The notes below the pieces were generated by a model that searched no databases, was not told the origin of the DNA, and saw only the letters and a list, made by a program, of their open reading frames with translations. DNA of 64,000 nt. Origin: Takifugu bimaculatus. Lineage: Eukaryota; Chordata; Actinopteri; Tetraodontiformes; Tetraodontidae. The stretch lies in contig CP034994.1 in assembly GCA_004026145.2 (NCBI GenBank), positions 17,111,400 to 17,175,399 of the forward strand. The letters run 5' to 3'. The translations under genes were made by a program, and so were the position numbers. Of the stretch, positions 48,401 through 58,295 are shown in pieces; the first letter of the stretch is position 1, and each line of letters begins with the position of its first letter.

Positions 48401-49349
48401 GGTTCTGTCATCTGACTAAGGTGCTACAAAGAAACGGCGTGACGGTTTCTTACATCATACCATCTCTCATTGGACTGGATAAGACGTTGGAAACCCTTGA
48501 CACCAACTACGCCCACTTCAACAGGGCGTTGCGTACAGGCCTCTGCTCACATTTTCGGCACCTGATTCATCAAAATGAAATGATCGTCGCTACTGTTCTT
48601 GATCCCAGGATCAAACTCCAGGTACTGAAATAGTTCAGGAGCATAACCTTTGGGTTAGGCATCTTCCTGTAGAGTGTGCTGCACTTTATGGTACTTTATT
48701 AAAACTGCGGGAAGCAACGTGATATTACATTCATCCATCCTCTTTTGCTTGTGTGTTTCTTTAGCCATTTTCTGACAAACTGGAAGAGCACAAGGAGTTC
48801 TTGATGCCCCCATCAAAGTGTCAGGCCCGCACGATTGTTGAAGCCAGATTAGGATCCCCAGTAGCCTCCGCTGCTCCTGAAGAAGCAGGTGAAGACCAGG
48901 TGGCTAAAGAGGAAGGAGATGCTCAAGAGGAAAAACGCACCGATGGGTTGGTTGAGGCCTCTGTTGACAGCTCGGATGAAATGGCTGAAGGCGACGATCT
49001 CAAGCGCAAGTCCATCTTTAACTTCCTCCAGCCGCCAGCAAAGGCAGTGAAGATGTCTGAACTTGACGTGTATTTATCAGAACCTTTGGTAGAAGGCAAC
49101 TCCAGTCTGTCATACTGGAAATCTGCTATTCGATTTCCTCAGCTCCAAAGACTCTCCAAGAAGCTCCTCGCTGTGCCCACCACTTCAGGGGGCTTCGACC
49201 GGCTCTATCCAATGGCAGCATGTATTGTAAGAGCCAAAAGGAACCATCTCCCACCTCATACGACAGAGAGACTACTTTTATACAAAAACTCTTTTAAGAC
49301 TAAAGTTGTTAGAAAGTCCAGTGGAGCCACTAAACACTGGTGTCTCTAA
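45416..49349 (+). CDS. R1R2R3-Myb / hAT-transposase fusion protein
   Basis: Exons 45416-45517, 45861-45932, 46018-46110, 46186-46406, 46511-46627, 46773-46826, 46964-47199, 47289-47985, 48073-48315, 48397-48621 and 48765-49349 (TAA). The first five encode three Myb repeats with all nine Trp (R1 VKWTEEEDEN..., R2 YWTKDEDEK...CRERWQNHL, R3 AWTTEEE...VKNHW) and an acidic MYB-type leader. Exons 6-7 are a linker with VKEE and VKQE sumoylation-type sites. From RFAEAALKMIAEDMLPLSFV to the end the protein is a ZBED-like hAT transposase: VTLDLW, GHRWNSM, VATVLDPRIKL, and dimerisation region SYWKSAIRFPQLQRLSKKLL. The second catalytic Asp (LTNQA for TDNA) and the SERVFS Glu (FDRLYP) appear replaced, suggesting an exapted DNA-binding protein. 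Exon 5 needs one missing base between about 46575 and 46592 to stay open; as given it hits TGA at 46617. Position matches MYBL2 synteny. Confidence 0.82.
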
Positions 49350-49899
49350 CGACGTTTGGGTCATTGGAAAAATTCACTTTTTATATTTGTCTTATTTCAT
49401 TAAACAATAAGCATTCAAATAGTTGTTTATGTCTTAACTTGACCCTGCCCTAATTAAAATAAATTAGAACCCAGAATTTAAGAAATTTTCCCAAATTAAC
49501 CAGAAAAACTCAGAGCTGTAGCAAGACTCAGATCTGGACAAAGATAGACCAAAGAATCTGCCTCATTGTTTCTAAGGCTCCAAAGATCACTCTGAGCTCC
49601 ACAGATCCTGGGTGGAGCCGGAGGTCTCAGACCTTATGGACTCCCAGGCTGCTCGATGCAGGATTTGCACGTCTCTTCCACTGAGGAGAATCTTACATTG
49701 GTCCCTTTTTCTAATGTTATGTTACTGCTGCCATTTATCTGACTGTGGGCAAAAGAACTTGAAAATGTATGTAGGGATTTTGATAAAACTTTCAGAAAAT
49801 GACAACAATGGGACAAGAAACATGATTAAATCATGGTGATATTCATCCTCCAAGGATCAAGGGCCTGACCCCCAAAATGCAACAGTGGCAATGGAAAAA

Positions 49900-50308
49900 C
49901 TCCTTTAATAGATGGTCAGAATTTGGTGTAAACAACATGACAACATGGATCCATCCAACAGTTCAGACTGGTGCTGCTGGTGTAATTGTGTGGGGGACAT
50001 TTTCTTGGCACACTTTGGGCCTCTTACTACTACTTGAATGTCATTTAAACATGGCAGCTTTCCTGAGTTTTGTTCCTGACCACGTCCATCTCTTTATCAC
50101 CACAGTGTCATAATGTGGTGGAAATGGGAGATAATAGATGCGCAGCCAACAATTCTATAGCAAGGGGTAATGCCATTACGTCAATATGGACCAAAATCCC
50201 TGTGGAATGTTTTCAGGACCTTGTGGAAAGTATCTCATGAAGAATTAAGGCAACTCTCAAGGTAAAAGGGGCCCCGGCCTTTTGCTAATAAAGTGGCAGG
50301 TGAGTGTA
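49900..50308 (+). mobile_element. Decayed Tc1-like transposon fragment, catalytic core deleted
   Basis: Frames read VIVWGTFSWHTLG and VPDHVHLFITTVS, then VVEMGDNRCAANN, TSIWTKIPVECFQDLVESIS and IKATL. These parallel a fish Tc1-family transposase (VWGCFSWHGLGPL, IVADHVHPFMTTV, then WDVVEREI, IWTKISEECFQHLVESM). The segment with the second Asp and the catalytic Glu between them is missing. The right end ATAAAGTGGCAGGTGAGTGT at 50289-50308 matches the common element terminus. No left terminus was found. Confidence 0.7.
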
Positions 50309-50499
50309 TAAAATATATATTGTCTCTGGATCCTGGGATTTTTGAAGGATTCTTTATCTGTACTTGGCAGAGGTCTGTGCTTTTCTAGTTTTTGACTCAA
50401 CACTTTCAATTTGTCTCCTGTTTAAAGTCCTTTTCCAGGTCACCGCGGTGATTGGCTGAAGTTACTTCCTGCGTCACAAAAGCGGCACGTGTACGTGTG

Positions 50500-50733
50500 C
50501 TTCCGGTTCCGGCTTGTCCTTCGCCATGTGTATAATAGAAAACTAATATAAGACTTGATTTGTAAAAGCTTCATGGGAGAACCAAATTTATTTTATAACT
50601 TGAGAAGATAAAGGGAGGGGGGAGTTATGTTCGGAGGAGGACGCGTTTAAGGTCAGTTGTCGGCGGCCAAACAACCAGAGATTAATAAGTAATCAGACTA
50701 TTTAGCTAAGGTTAGCTAAACTTAGCTTTCAAC
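50500..50733 (+). promoter_or_regulatory. nsun5: nsun5 5' region with ETS-type sites
   Basis: GTGCTTCCGGTTCCGGC at about 50498-50514 holds two ETS-type CCGG cores, and CACGTG occurs just upstream. There is no TATA box. The ATG is 220 bp downstream, so the 5' UTR is probably contained in this stretch. Confidence 0.4.
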
Positions 50734-52645
50734 ATGGCTCTGTACATGAAAGCCGCTGAGATTCTGGAGAAAGCCGAGAGGAAACAGGCTGCTCTGAAAA
50801 CCCTGGTGTACGACAGTAAATTTGCAAACATAAAACAATTGTTTGCACTAGTTTGTGAGACCCAGAAGTTTTCATCCATCCTGGAGGAGATCATCGAGTC
50901 CACAAAACTTATCAAACAGACCAAACTGAGAATGCCGCTGGCAAAGGTTCTGGTTTATGATCTTCTAATGGGCCAGGGACTGAAGTGCGGCGGGTCGTGG
51001 AAGGCGGCGATCATGAAACATCGCGCCAGGTTGCAGTCGGTGCTGGCCCGCATGAAAGTTAAACAGAAGGTCAGCAAAAACGAAGACCTGCTCCCGAAAA
51101 ACCTGAAGCAGCTCGTCGCAGACCAACTACCCAGATATGTGCGCGTCAACACCGTGAAGACCACCGTGGACGATGTTGTGGACTACCTGAAGAGAGATGG
51201 CTTAACCTACCTTGGACAGGCTTCCAGGATAGATGACCTGACCTTAAAGGAGAAGGAATTTTTAAGAGACATGCACCTTCAAGAGCTGCTGGTATTCTCT
51301 CCTAAAACTGACTTCCATGATCACTTCTTGTACAAGGCTGGCCACATTATTTTGCAGGACAAAGCCAGTTGTCTTCCAGCATATCTCCTCAATCCACCAC
51401 CAGGTAGCCATGTCATCGATGCCTGTGCTGCCCCTGGCAACAAATCCAGCCACCTAGCAGCAATCATGAAGAACAAAGGCAGGCTGTTCGCCTTTGACCT
51501 GGATGCTAAGAGGCTGACGACCATGTCGACACTCCTGCTCCGAGCTGGGGTCACCTGTCAGCAGCTGGCCAACCAGGATTTCCTGAAGGTAGACCCTGAA
51601 GACCCACAGTATAAAGATGTGGAGTACATGCTGCTGGATCCATCTTGCAGTGGCTCGGGTGAGCTGGTTTTAATTTTTTAAAAAACAAAGCAACCTGTCA
51701 ACAAAAAATGTTGAAATATAATTACGGTTGTCTGTGGCACTCAGGTATGGTGTGTCTTCAACGCGACGACTCCTCTGATAATCAGGAGAGGGTTGAAGCC
51801 CGTCTGGCCTCTCTGGCCTCCTTCCAGTTGAAATGTCTCAACCATGGGCTCAGCTTCCCTCGCCTGAAGCGCCTGGTTTACTCCACCTGCTCCATTCACA
51901 GGCAGGAAAATGAAGAAGTTGTTGCAGCTTGTTTAAAGCAGAATCCAGGTTTCAGGTACTAACGATTGGTCTTTGATTAGCGAAAGATTACTGAGTGCAA
52001 ATATTTGTGAATCCTGGGTACTTTTGATCATTTTCATCCAATATCTGGACAATTAATTTGAATTCTTGAAGTTCAGCTGAGAGCCCATGAATGTGTACTT
52101 GTGGTATAAAGGGACTGGGACTAATGGGACTTGATAAATTCATCTATATGTCTCCAGGTTGGTTTCTTTGCTCCCTCGGTGGCCAGAACGTGGCCTGGAA
52201 CCACTCACTCAGTGCTTGCGTGCCAGTACCCAGAAAACACGGACACAGGGGTTCTTTGTAGCTTTGTTTGAGAAACACAATAATGCTGGAACTAAGGTTG
52301 AGAAGCCAGTGGTTCAGAAAAGGTAATAGTTATTAAAGTCCTATTCATTCACATTGATGCACAATTTACTCACCATTATTTCACTTTATATGTTTTATAT
52401 GTCTGTAGAAGCTAGTTTAGATGTTTTAACATTGCCCTTAACTCTGTTACAGTAGTGTAGAGGCAGCGCCACACAGCCAACCTTCCAGGTGTAAGAAGAG
52501 ACCTGCAGACTCAGAAGAGACCGAAACTTCAGAGATCGATAAGACACCGATACCCGCTGCAGACGAAGCTGAGAGCACACCTGCAAAGAAGAAGAAGAGG
52601 AAGAGAAATAAGAAGAAGAAGACGAAGGAAGCAACTGTGGAGTGA
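50734..52645 (+). CDS. nsun5: 28S rRNA (cytosine-5)-methyltransferase NSUN5
   Basis: Exons 50734-51658, 51745-51955, 52158-52322 and 52453-52645 (TGA). NSUN5 makes m5C in 28S rRNA in the nucleolus using S-adenosylmethionine. Seen: an all-helical N-terminal region (MALYMKAAEILEKAERKQA, KVLVYDLLMGQGL); PUA-like entry LPRYVRVNTVKT; SAM-binding motif I HVIDACAAPGNKSSHLAA; motif II FAFDLDAKRL; motif IV LLDPSCSGSG with the release Cys; motif VI RLVYSTCSIHRQENEEVV with the catalytic Cys; and the final FFVALFEK. After the enzyme core a Lys-rich tail (KKKKRKRNKKKKTKE) looks nucleolar-localising and is longer than in the human protein. The first exon is unusually long (308 codons without an intron). 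Confidence 0.95.
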
Positions 52646-53040
52646 TGGGGAGTTCAACAGGGTCATGTGGAGAATGTAACTGTCAAGTAAAGATTAATTT
52701 TCAATTTTACCTCATCTCTGTTCCTCATTGTTGCCTGTTGCCTTTTATATATTTATGTCATTCCCCTGGTGACCAGCATGGATGTTCCTCACTAACAAGG
52801 ACCACACCACCAACGAGGAGTAAGATTTTGATCAAAGTATGCAGGGAAAATTGATAGAGAAGCAGCAGCTCCCCCATGTAGAGTAACAAAAGTAAAGAAA
52901 ACAAAGAATAAATGCTTACATTTCGAAAGTAAGCTTGGGCAAGAAATGAATGAATCGATGTCAGAGCGCTTTGAGTAAAATTTATTCTTTTCAAACGAGA
53001 TTTTCTGAGTGAAGCTGTTACACTCCTGCTTGCGTCCACT
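52646..53040. other. nsun5 3' UTR and intergenic region
   Basis: No further exon seen. AATAAATG lies near 52906. GC-richer sequence with a CATTTCCGGTT (about 53075) follows and is probably the promoter of the reductase gene. Confidence 0.4.
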
Positions 53041-53548
53041 AGGGGGCAGTAAAGGAGGAATCAGCTGCACGTTCATTTCCGGTTACGATCGAAGCAGTTT
53101 GTTGACAAACTCGCTTTTGTAAGAGGACAAATCTGCTTTTGTAAGTGTGGACGGAACTGATGTTTACACAGCTTGACAAGAGACCGACAGTATATAAGTA
53201 ACCATAAGGTAAGTTTATTACCACTTTAGTGTTGGTGTATGAGAAGAAACTAAGTTGTCATAATTGTGAGAGTACGACTGCATTGGAAGATAAAGATCAG
53301 TCAAAGTGAACTACATGAGGTGGACAAAGGACAAACTACGACTCGTTAGTCGAGAGAAAATGTTTCACACATGCTTCATTTTTAAAAGCTGGCTGCTAAT
53401 AAGACGAACCTGAGAAGTATTGGAAAAGGTTTCCTCCAATATGGATTAAATATGGATTAAAAAAACCATTAAAAACCCCAAACAAACCCACAACTTTTCT
53501 AAAATAACAAAATAAACGGCTGCTTCTCTCCCTGGTTCTGATGGTCAG

Positions 53549-53982
53549 ATGCCGCCAGTGCCCAAGGTCAGACTGTCTGGAGGTCTGGAGATCTGCCGGG
53601 TGCTGAATGGGATGTGGCAGGTGTCCGGGAGCCATGGAGTGGTGGATCAAAGTGCTGCAGGTATGCTGAGAGATGAGACCAAACAATGTGATGTTTTATG
53701 ATGGGAACGGTTTAGGTGGATTTTCTTGCTTTAATCACATTTTGAGGAAGGCTGCACTGTGTAACAGAGCGTTACCGACAATAAACTACAATAAAGCAGA
53801 TGCATATTTTAACTAGTTAGTAAACTAGTAGTTTGCATCTTCTGTAGTCTTTAATAAACAACTATAACTTGTCCCTCCAGTTGCACAAATGAAGCCGTAT
53901 GTGGACGCTGGTCTGACCACGTTTGACATGGCCTGACATTTATGGGCCTGCAGAGGAAATATTTGGACTATTCAATAGTCAG

Positions 53983-54019
<37 letters not shown>

Positions 54020-54472
54020 AACTTTGTTAATTATTTTTCCAATTATCTTGCTGATTTGAAATTGAGCTCCAAATATCAAATTGTTGGCAGCAGATTTAGA
54101 AGGAACCTGGACAAAAACTGCTCGTCCTCATGTGACCCTCCAGTTCAATCAAGTTGTCAGTGGGTTCAGGAGCAGCAGACTTAGTCAATAGTCTCAATGA
54201 CAACAGCTACACCGGGTAGTCATTAACATGTATTTCATCGTCTTCTACTAAAATTTGAAAGCTGATTTCACACTCATGATAGAAGCTTATGACACGCAAC
54301 AAAATAGCACGTGTAAATGTATGATTGTTTCCAGCGTATGCAGAGTGCTACACTTCATATTTACGATGCCTTCTTACTTCCTTAGCTGTGGGATTCACAT
54401 GAGGATTCCTTTATGAATCCTGTCTGGTTATTGATTTTCTGTCCAGCTGTTACTGTCTGTGATCACCACTAA

Positions 54473-54516
<44 letters not shown>

Positions 54517-56312
54517 GCTTCAGATCTGAGTATTTGTGACTGATGTGCTTTGACAGTCTAATGGTATTGACCGCTCTCTTCACCTGGAATAACACGCTCA
54601 GGGAGGATGAGAGCTCTTCACATCCAACAAGCTTTTCTCGTTTTGTGTTTCTACTTGCCACAAATATTGACTCATCACGCACTCTGGAATCCATTAAAAG
54701 ATTCTCATTGCAGAGTTTATGGTGTCACAACTGGCTTCTCTGCAGGTGGGATAATGGGAGGTTTCATGTAATAGACCTGTTTTCTCTGCTTTGTAATTGA
54801 AGTGCAAACAGTCTGGAGGGGACATCCCAGCTCTGCAGGCTCTGACCAAATTTGTGCCGCGTCCGGGACCAATGGACCGCAAGGTGAGCAGCGCCAGCTG
54901 ACGGCCGTGCGTGCTGCACATAAACAGGGAGCGGTTTCATCCACCAGAGGCCAGTGTGGCTCTTTGAACCATGAGCGGGGACCTGACGTGTTGAGTCTGA
55001 TCCATTATAGTCCTGCTAACTGCAGAGGACCGACCTGAAAATGAGGAATCTCACTACAGAATTTGTTGTTTGGGCTGTGTGCCATGTCTTTAATGTGGTT
55101 ATTTGTGTGAGTCTTGACATTGGGGATGAGATCACCTGCTCATCACGGGCTGATGATTGTGTGTGTGTGTGTGTGTTTAGGGGGTGGAGGCAGCGCTGCG
55201 ACGCTCCATGACTCGCATGCAGGTAGACAGTCTGGACTGTGTTCAGTTCCACTGGTGGGATTACACCGACAAGAGATACCTGGACGCACTGGGGCACCTG
55301 GCTGACCTGCAGCAGGAGGGGCTCATACGTACGTCAACATCAGCGATGTGACTCTTTTTCTAGGCTTCAGGGCTTCCGCCGTGTTCTCTCTGCAGGAGAA
55401 CTTTCACTCACTAACTTTGACACTCAGCGGATGGAGGAGATCGCCAACCGGGGCATCCGTATCTCAAGCAACCAGGTACCACCTCCACCTCCACCCAGCA
55501 CCAGCAGACTCTCGCAGCGCTGTGGTTTTTACTGTCCTGGCTGTGTCCTGCAGGTTCAGTACTCTGTCATTGACCAGCGTCCCGCTGCGAAGATGGAGCA
55601 GTTCTGTCTGGCCAACGACATTAAGCTTCTCACCTACGGCACCCTGGGTAAGATCCAGCGTCATTACGTCATCACGCTTTGGTCTTTTGAGTTGGATGCA
55701 TACAAAAAAAGTCCATCTTAGCTTCAGGGTTATTGACGTAATCAAAACATTTTTTTAAATGCTAACGGGAGGATGTGAGATGGTGGGTCTCTAAGATGGA
55801 GTCAGTCCGCGTGACTGACACGTCGTCTCTCCCGCTTCCTCCTTTTTTCACCCTTTTTAACTCCTTCCTCCTCCTCTGTCTTCCACTCCCGCCCGGCTGT
55901 AGCTGGCGGGTTGTTGACAGAGCGTTATCTGGGGAAGGCGGAGCCTGCTCAGAGGGCGGAGCTTAACACCGCCTCGCTCTCAAAGTACAAGAACATGGTC
56001 GACTCCTGGGGAGGCTGGAACCTGTTTCAGGAGCTTCTTGTCTCCTTGGAGACAGTTGCTAAGAGGCACGACTGCTCAGTAGCCAATGTGGCAACACGCT
56101 ATGTGCTGGATCGCCCTGCAGTGGGCGGGGTCATCGTGGGCTGTCGGTTTGGTATCTCAGGGGCGGGGCAGTACATCAGCGAGAGCTTGCGTAGCTGCAG
56201 CCCCGACCTGAAGCTGCAGGCGGAGGATCACGCCACGATTGAGGCAGTGACGCGGCGCTCGAGGGACCTCATAGCGCTCATTGGGGACTGTGGAGATGAG
56301 TACAGGAGCTAA
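53549..56312 (+). CDS. Aldo/keto reductase family oxidoreductase, frame broken by one base in exon 2
   Basis: Exons 53549-53660, 53881-53982, 54803-54883, 55181-55328, 55396-55475, 55554-55647 and 55903-56312 (TAA). The AKR fold is an NADP-dependent TIM barrel reducing carbonyls. Seen: GLEICRVLNGMWQVSG, the catalytic-Asp/Tyr segment TTFDMA..IYGPAEEIFG, FHWWDY with the AKR His, GIRISSNQVQYSVIDQRP, LLTYGTLAGG, and the NADP-binding GGVIVGCRFG near the C-terminus. It resembles the bacterial/plant-type AKR branch rather than AKR1 hydroxysteroid enzymes. The substrate is unknown. An extra T at 53934 turns GCC GAC ATT into GCC TGA CAT; without it every junction is in phase. I do not assign a symbol. 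Confidence 0.82.
53985..54019 (+). repeat. (AC)n microsatellite fused to a reductase splice donor
   Basis: Exon 2 of the reductase ends at 53982 and the intron opens GTACACACAC, continuing as AC for about 35 bp. Confidence 0.9.
54474..54511 (+). repeat. (AC)n microsatellite
   Basis: About 38 bp of AC repeats in reductase intron 2. Confidence 0.9.
55159..55177 (+). repeat. (GT)n microsatellite forming an acceptor tract
   Basis: TGTGTGTGTGTGTGTGTTTAG leads directly into reductase exon 4 at 55181. The repeat stands where the polypyrimidine tract should be. Confidence 0.85.
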
Positions 56313-57700
56313 AGTGACAGATGGGGCGGTTGACTGATGGGATGTGACAGGCGGGGCGAGGAGGCGGAGTAAAGAGAGACAAGGATGAACGCTGTGGGAG
56401 GACCAAGCAGCCACCACGTCTATCAGATTCCACCCTTTTTTTGTCTCAGTGTTTGAAATGATTGAAATTGACCAAATATCCATCTGAATAGTTGTATTAA
56501 AGGGATGGAACATGTTTTCTGAGCATTTTTATTGTGTTTGAATACAGATTAAATAAGGCTGTTTAGATTTAAGTGTCTTGAAAGACTGTTGCCAATGTCA
56601 CAATGCAAATGTGCCAGCCTCATCCAGAGTAGGAGAAACTGCACGTTGAAATTCTGAATGCTGAAATAAAGTAATTTCTCAGAAAAAAGTCAGCCCTTCG
56701 ATCCTGTCTCCCAGTAAAGGTGGGATCTTAAATGTCCCTGTTGAAGAAATGTGTTCCTCACATGTCCTGTGCTTTGATATTCTTTTGTGTCCAAGAATCC
56801 GAGGTGGATTGTTCCTGCGTTTGGGGGTGGGGGGATCAGTGAGGTGGAAGGGAGGGACCCTGTCTGCCTGTCTGTCTGTCTGTCTGCCTGCCTGCCTGCC
56901 TGCTTACAAAATTAGTATAATGTAAAAGAATGTACACGACAGTTCGACAGATATACACTCATACAATGAGACAGTCCTCCGATCAGAATACGGCTTCGAG
57001 TATGTGCACGTACAGTGCGTGCACAGTGTCCACCTCAGACAGACAGACAGACTGCGTTACATTGAAGGGCCGACCTCCAGACCAACGAGTAGATAGATCT
57101 CTTCTCCCTGCAGTATTATTGGGTGTTCTAATGACACTCTGGAATCATAAAATCCGATTTAAAAAAAATAATTTTAGGTCCAATCTAACAAGTACAATCC
57201 AAAAAATAATAAGACTGGAACTCTGACGTTGTTTTCCAACCACACACGCGTGGTTGTTCAGAAAGCTGCATGCAGTCTGTGTGAAACCTTCAAAAGGCTT
57301 TTCAATAATTAACACACATTAAATTTGCACACCACATGGCAGACGGGGGGCCACTGCATAAGGTGGGTCTGGGTCTACGTACTGAAGGGCCCCATGCGAC
57401 ACAGGCTGATTATGAAACATTAATAGATGACGTGTAAAAAAAAAACAACATAAAAAATAAAAACCTTTCCCTTCTACCTTCCTTACATTCTGCTTTACAT
57501 CCTCACCAGCATTTGGAATTTGTTGGTTTTTATTATTGGTTATGTGAATATTGAAATCGTTTAGTATTGCAACTTACTACTGTTTCCAATTTAGCATTTT
57601 ACTTTAGCATGTTAGCACTTTGACCATATGAAAACATCCCGCGAAGTCGTGCTGTGGGGATCATTTTGGCACGCGAGGCAGGAATATCGTTCACATTTAT
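56313..57700. other. Convergent intergenic region between the reductase gene and transketolase
   Basis: AATAAA at 56665-56670 may end the reductase transcript. A (CTGT)/(CTGC) tetranucleotide tract lies at about 56862-56903. No gene was recognised. Confidence 0.45.
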
Positions 57701-57766
57701 AGGACCGACCTAAAAGAATCCAGCACAAGAAAGCTCAGACACAAGATGTTGTGAAGAGACCATCCT

Positions 57767-57772
57767 TTTATT
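57767..57772 (-). terminator. tkt: Transketolase poly(A) signal
   Basis: TTTATT on the plus strand is AATAAA on the minus strand, 524 bp past the transketolase stop codon. It would give a 3' UTR of about 540 bp. Confidence 0.5.
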
Positions 57773-58295
57773 GGTGTAAAGAGTTTGAACCAAGTCAGAC
57801 GGTCGAACCAGTTAAAAACAGCCAGTGCTCGAGCCGAAGATCCCCCCCAACGACGGGGTGGAAATGTCCAATTCTGGGTGCAGCTGCGCACGCTGCCGTG
57901 TCGAAGGAGTGAGGAGGGTTCCACAGAAATGATAGAAAAGACTAGACTTTCAGCCACATCCACTGCTACCAAAAACACTACAGCAGAACCAGAACTTGCT
58001 CTGGGAGGTAGAGATCAGGGAGGGGCGTGGGCGGGTGTGTCAAAGTGGGGGGGGTGTGTTTACTGCACTCACAAACAGATGAGGTAAAAATCTGGAGATA
58101 CAAACCACATAGATGACAGTTAAGAGAAACAAATGGGTGTTTTTTTTTCTTATTTCCCCCCAAAGGAATGATGTTTCGGCGTGTGCAGGAGAGCGGGGGC
58201 AGGCCGGAGGAGCCCCGCCCCTCGTTTGATTTGCGTGTGTCGTCACCGGTAACCACGGAGTCCTTCACCGCGCCGTCGCCGCTCCTCCTGACCTC

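Noticed and set aside
45416..49349. Reading the locus as an ordinary mybl2 gene plus a separate ZBED gene
   Set aside because: No MYBL2 transactivation or C-terminal regulatory exons follow the Myb repeats, and the linker exons keep phase into the hAT exons; kept only as the refuting alternative.
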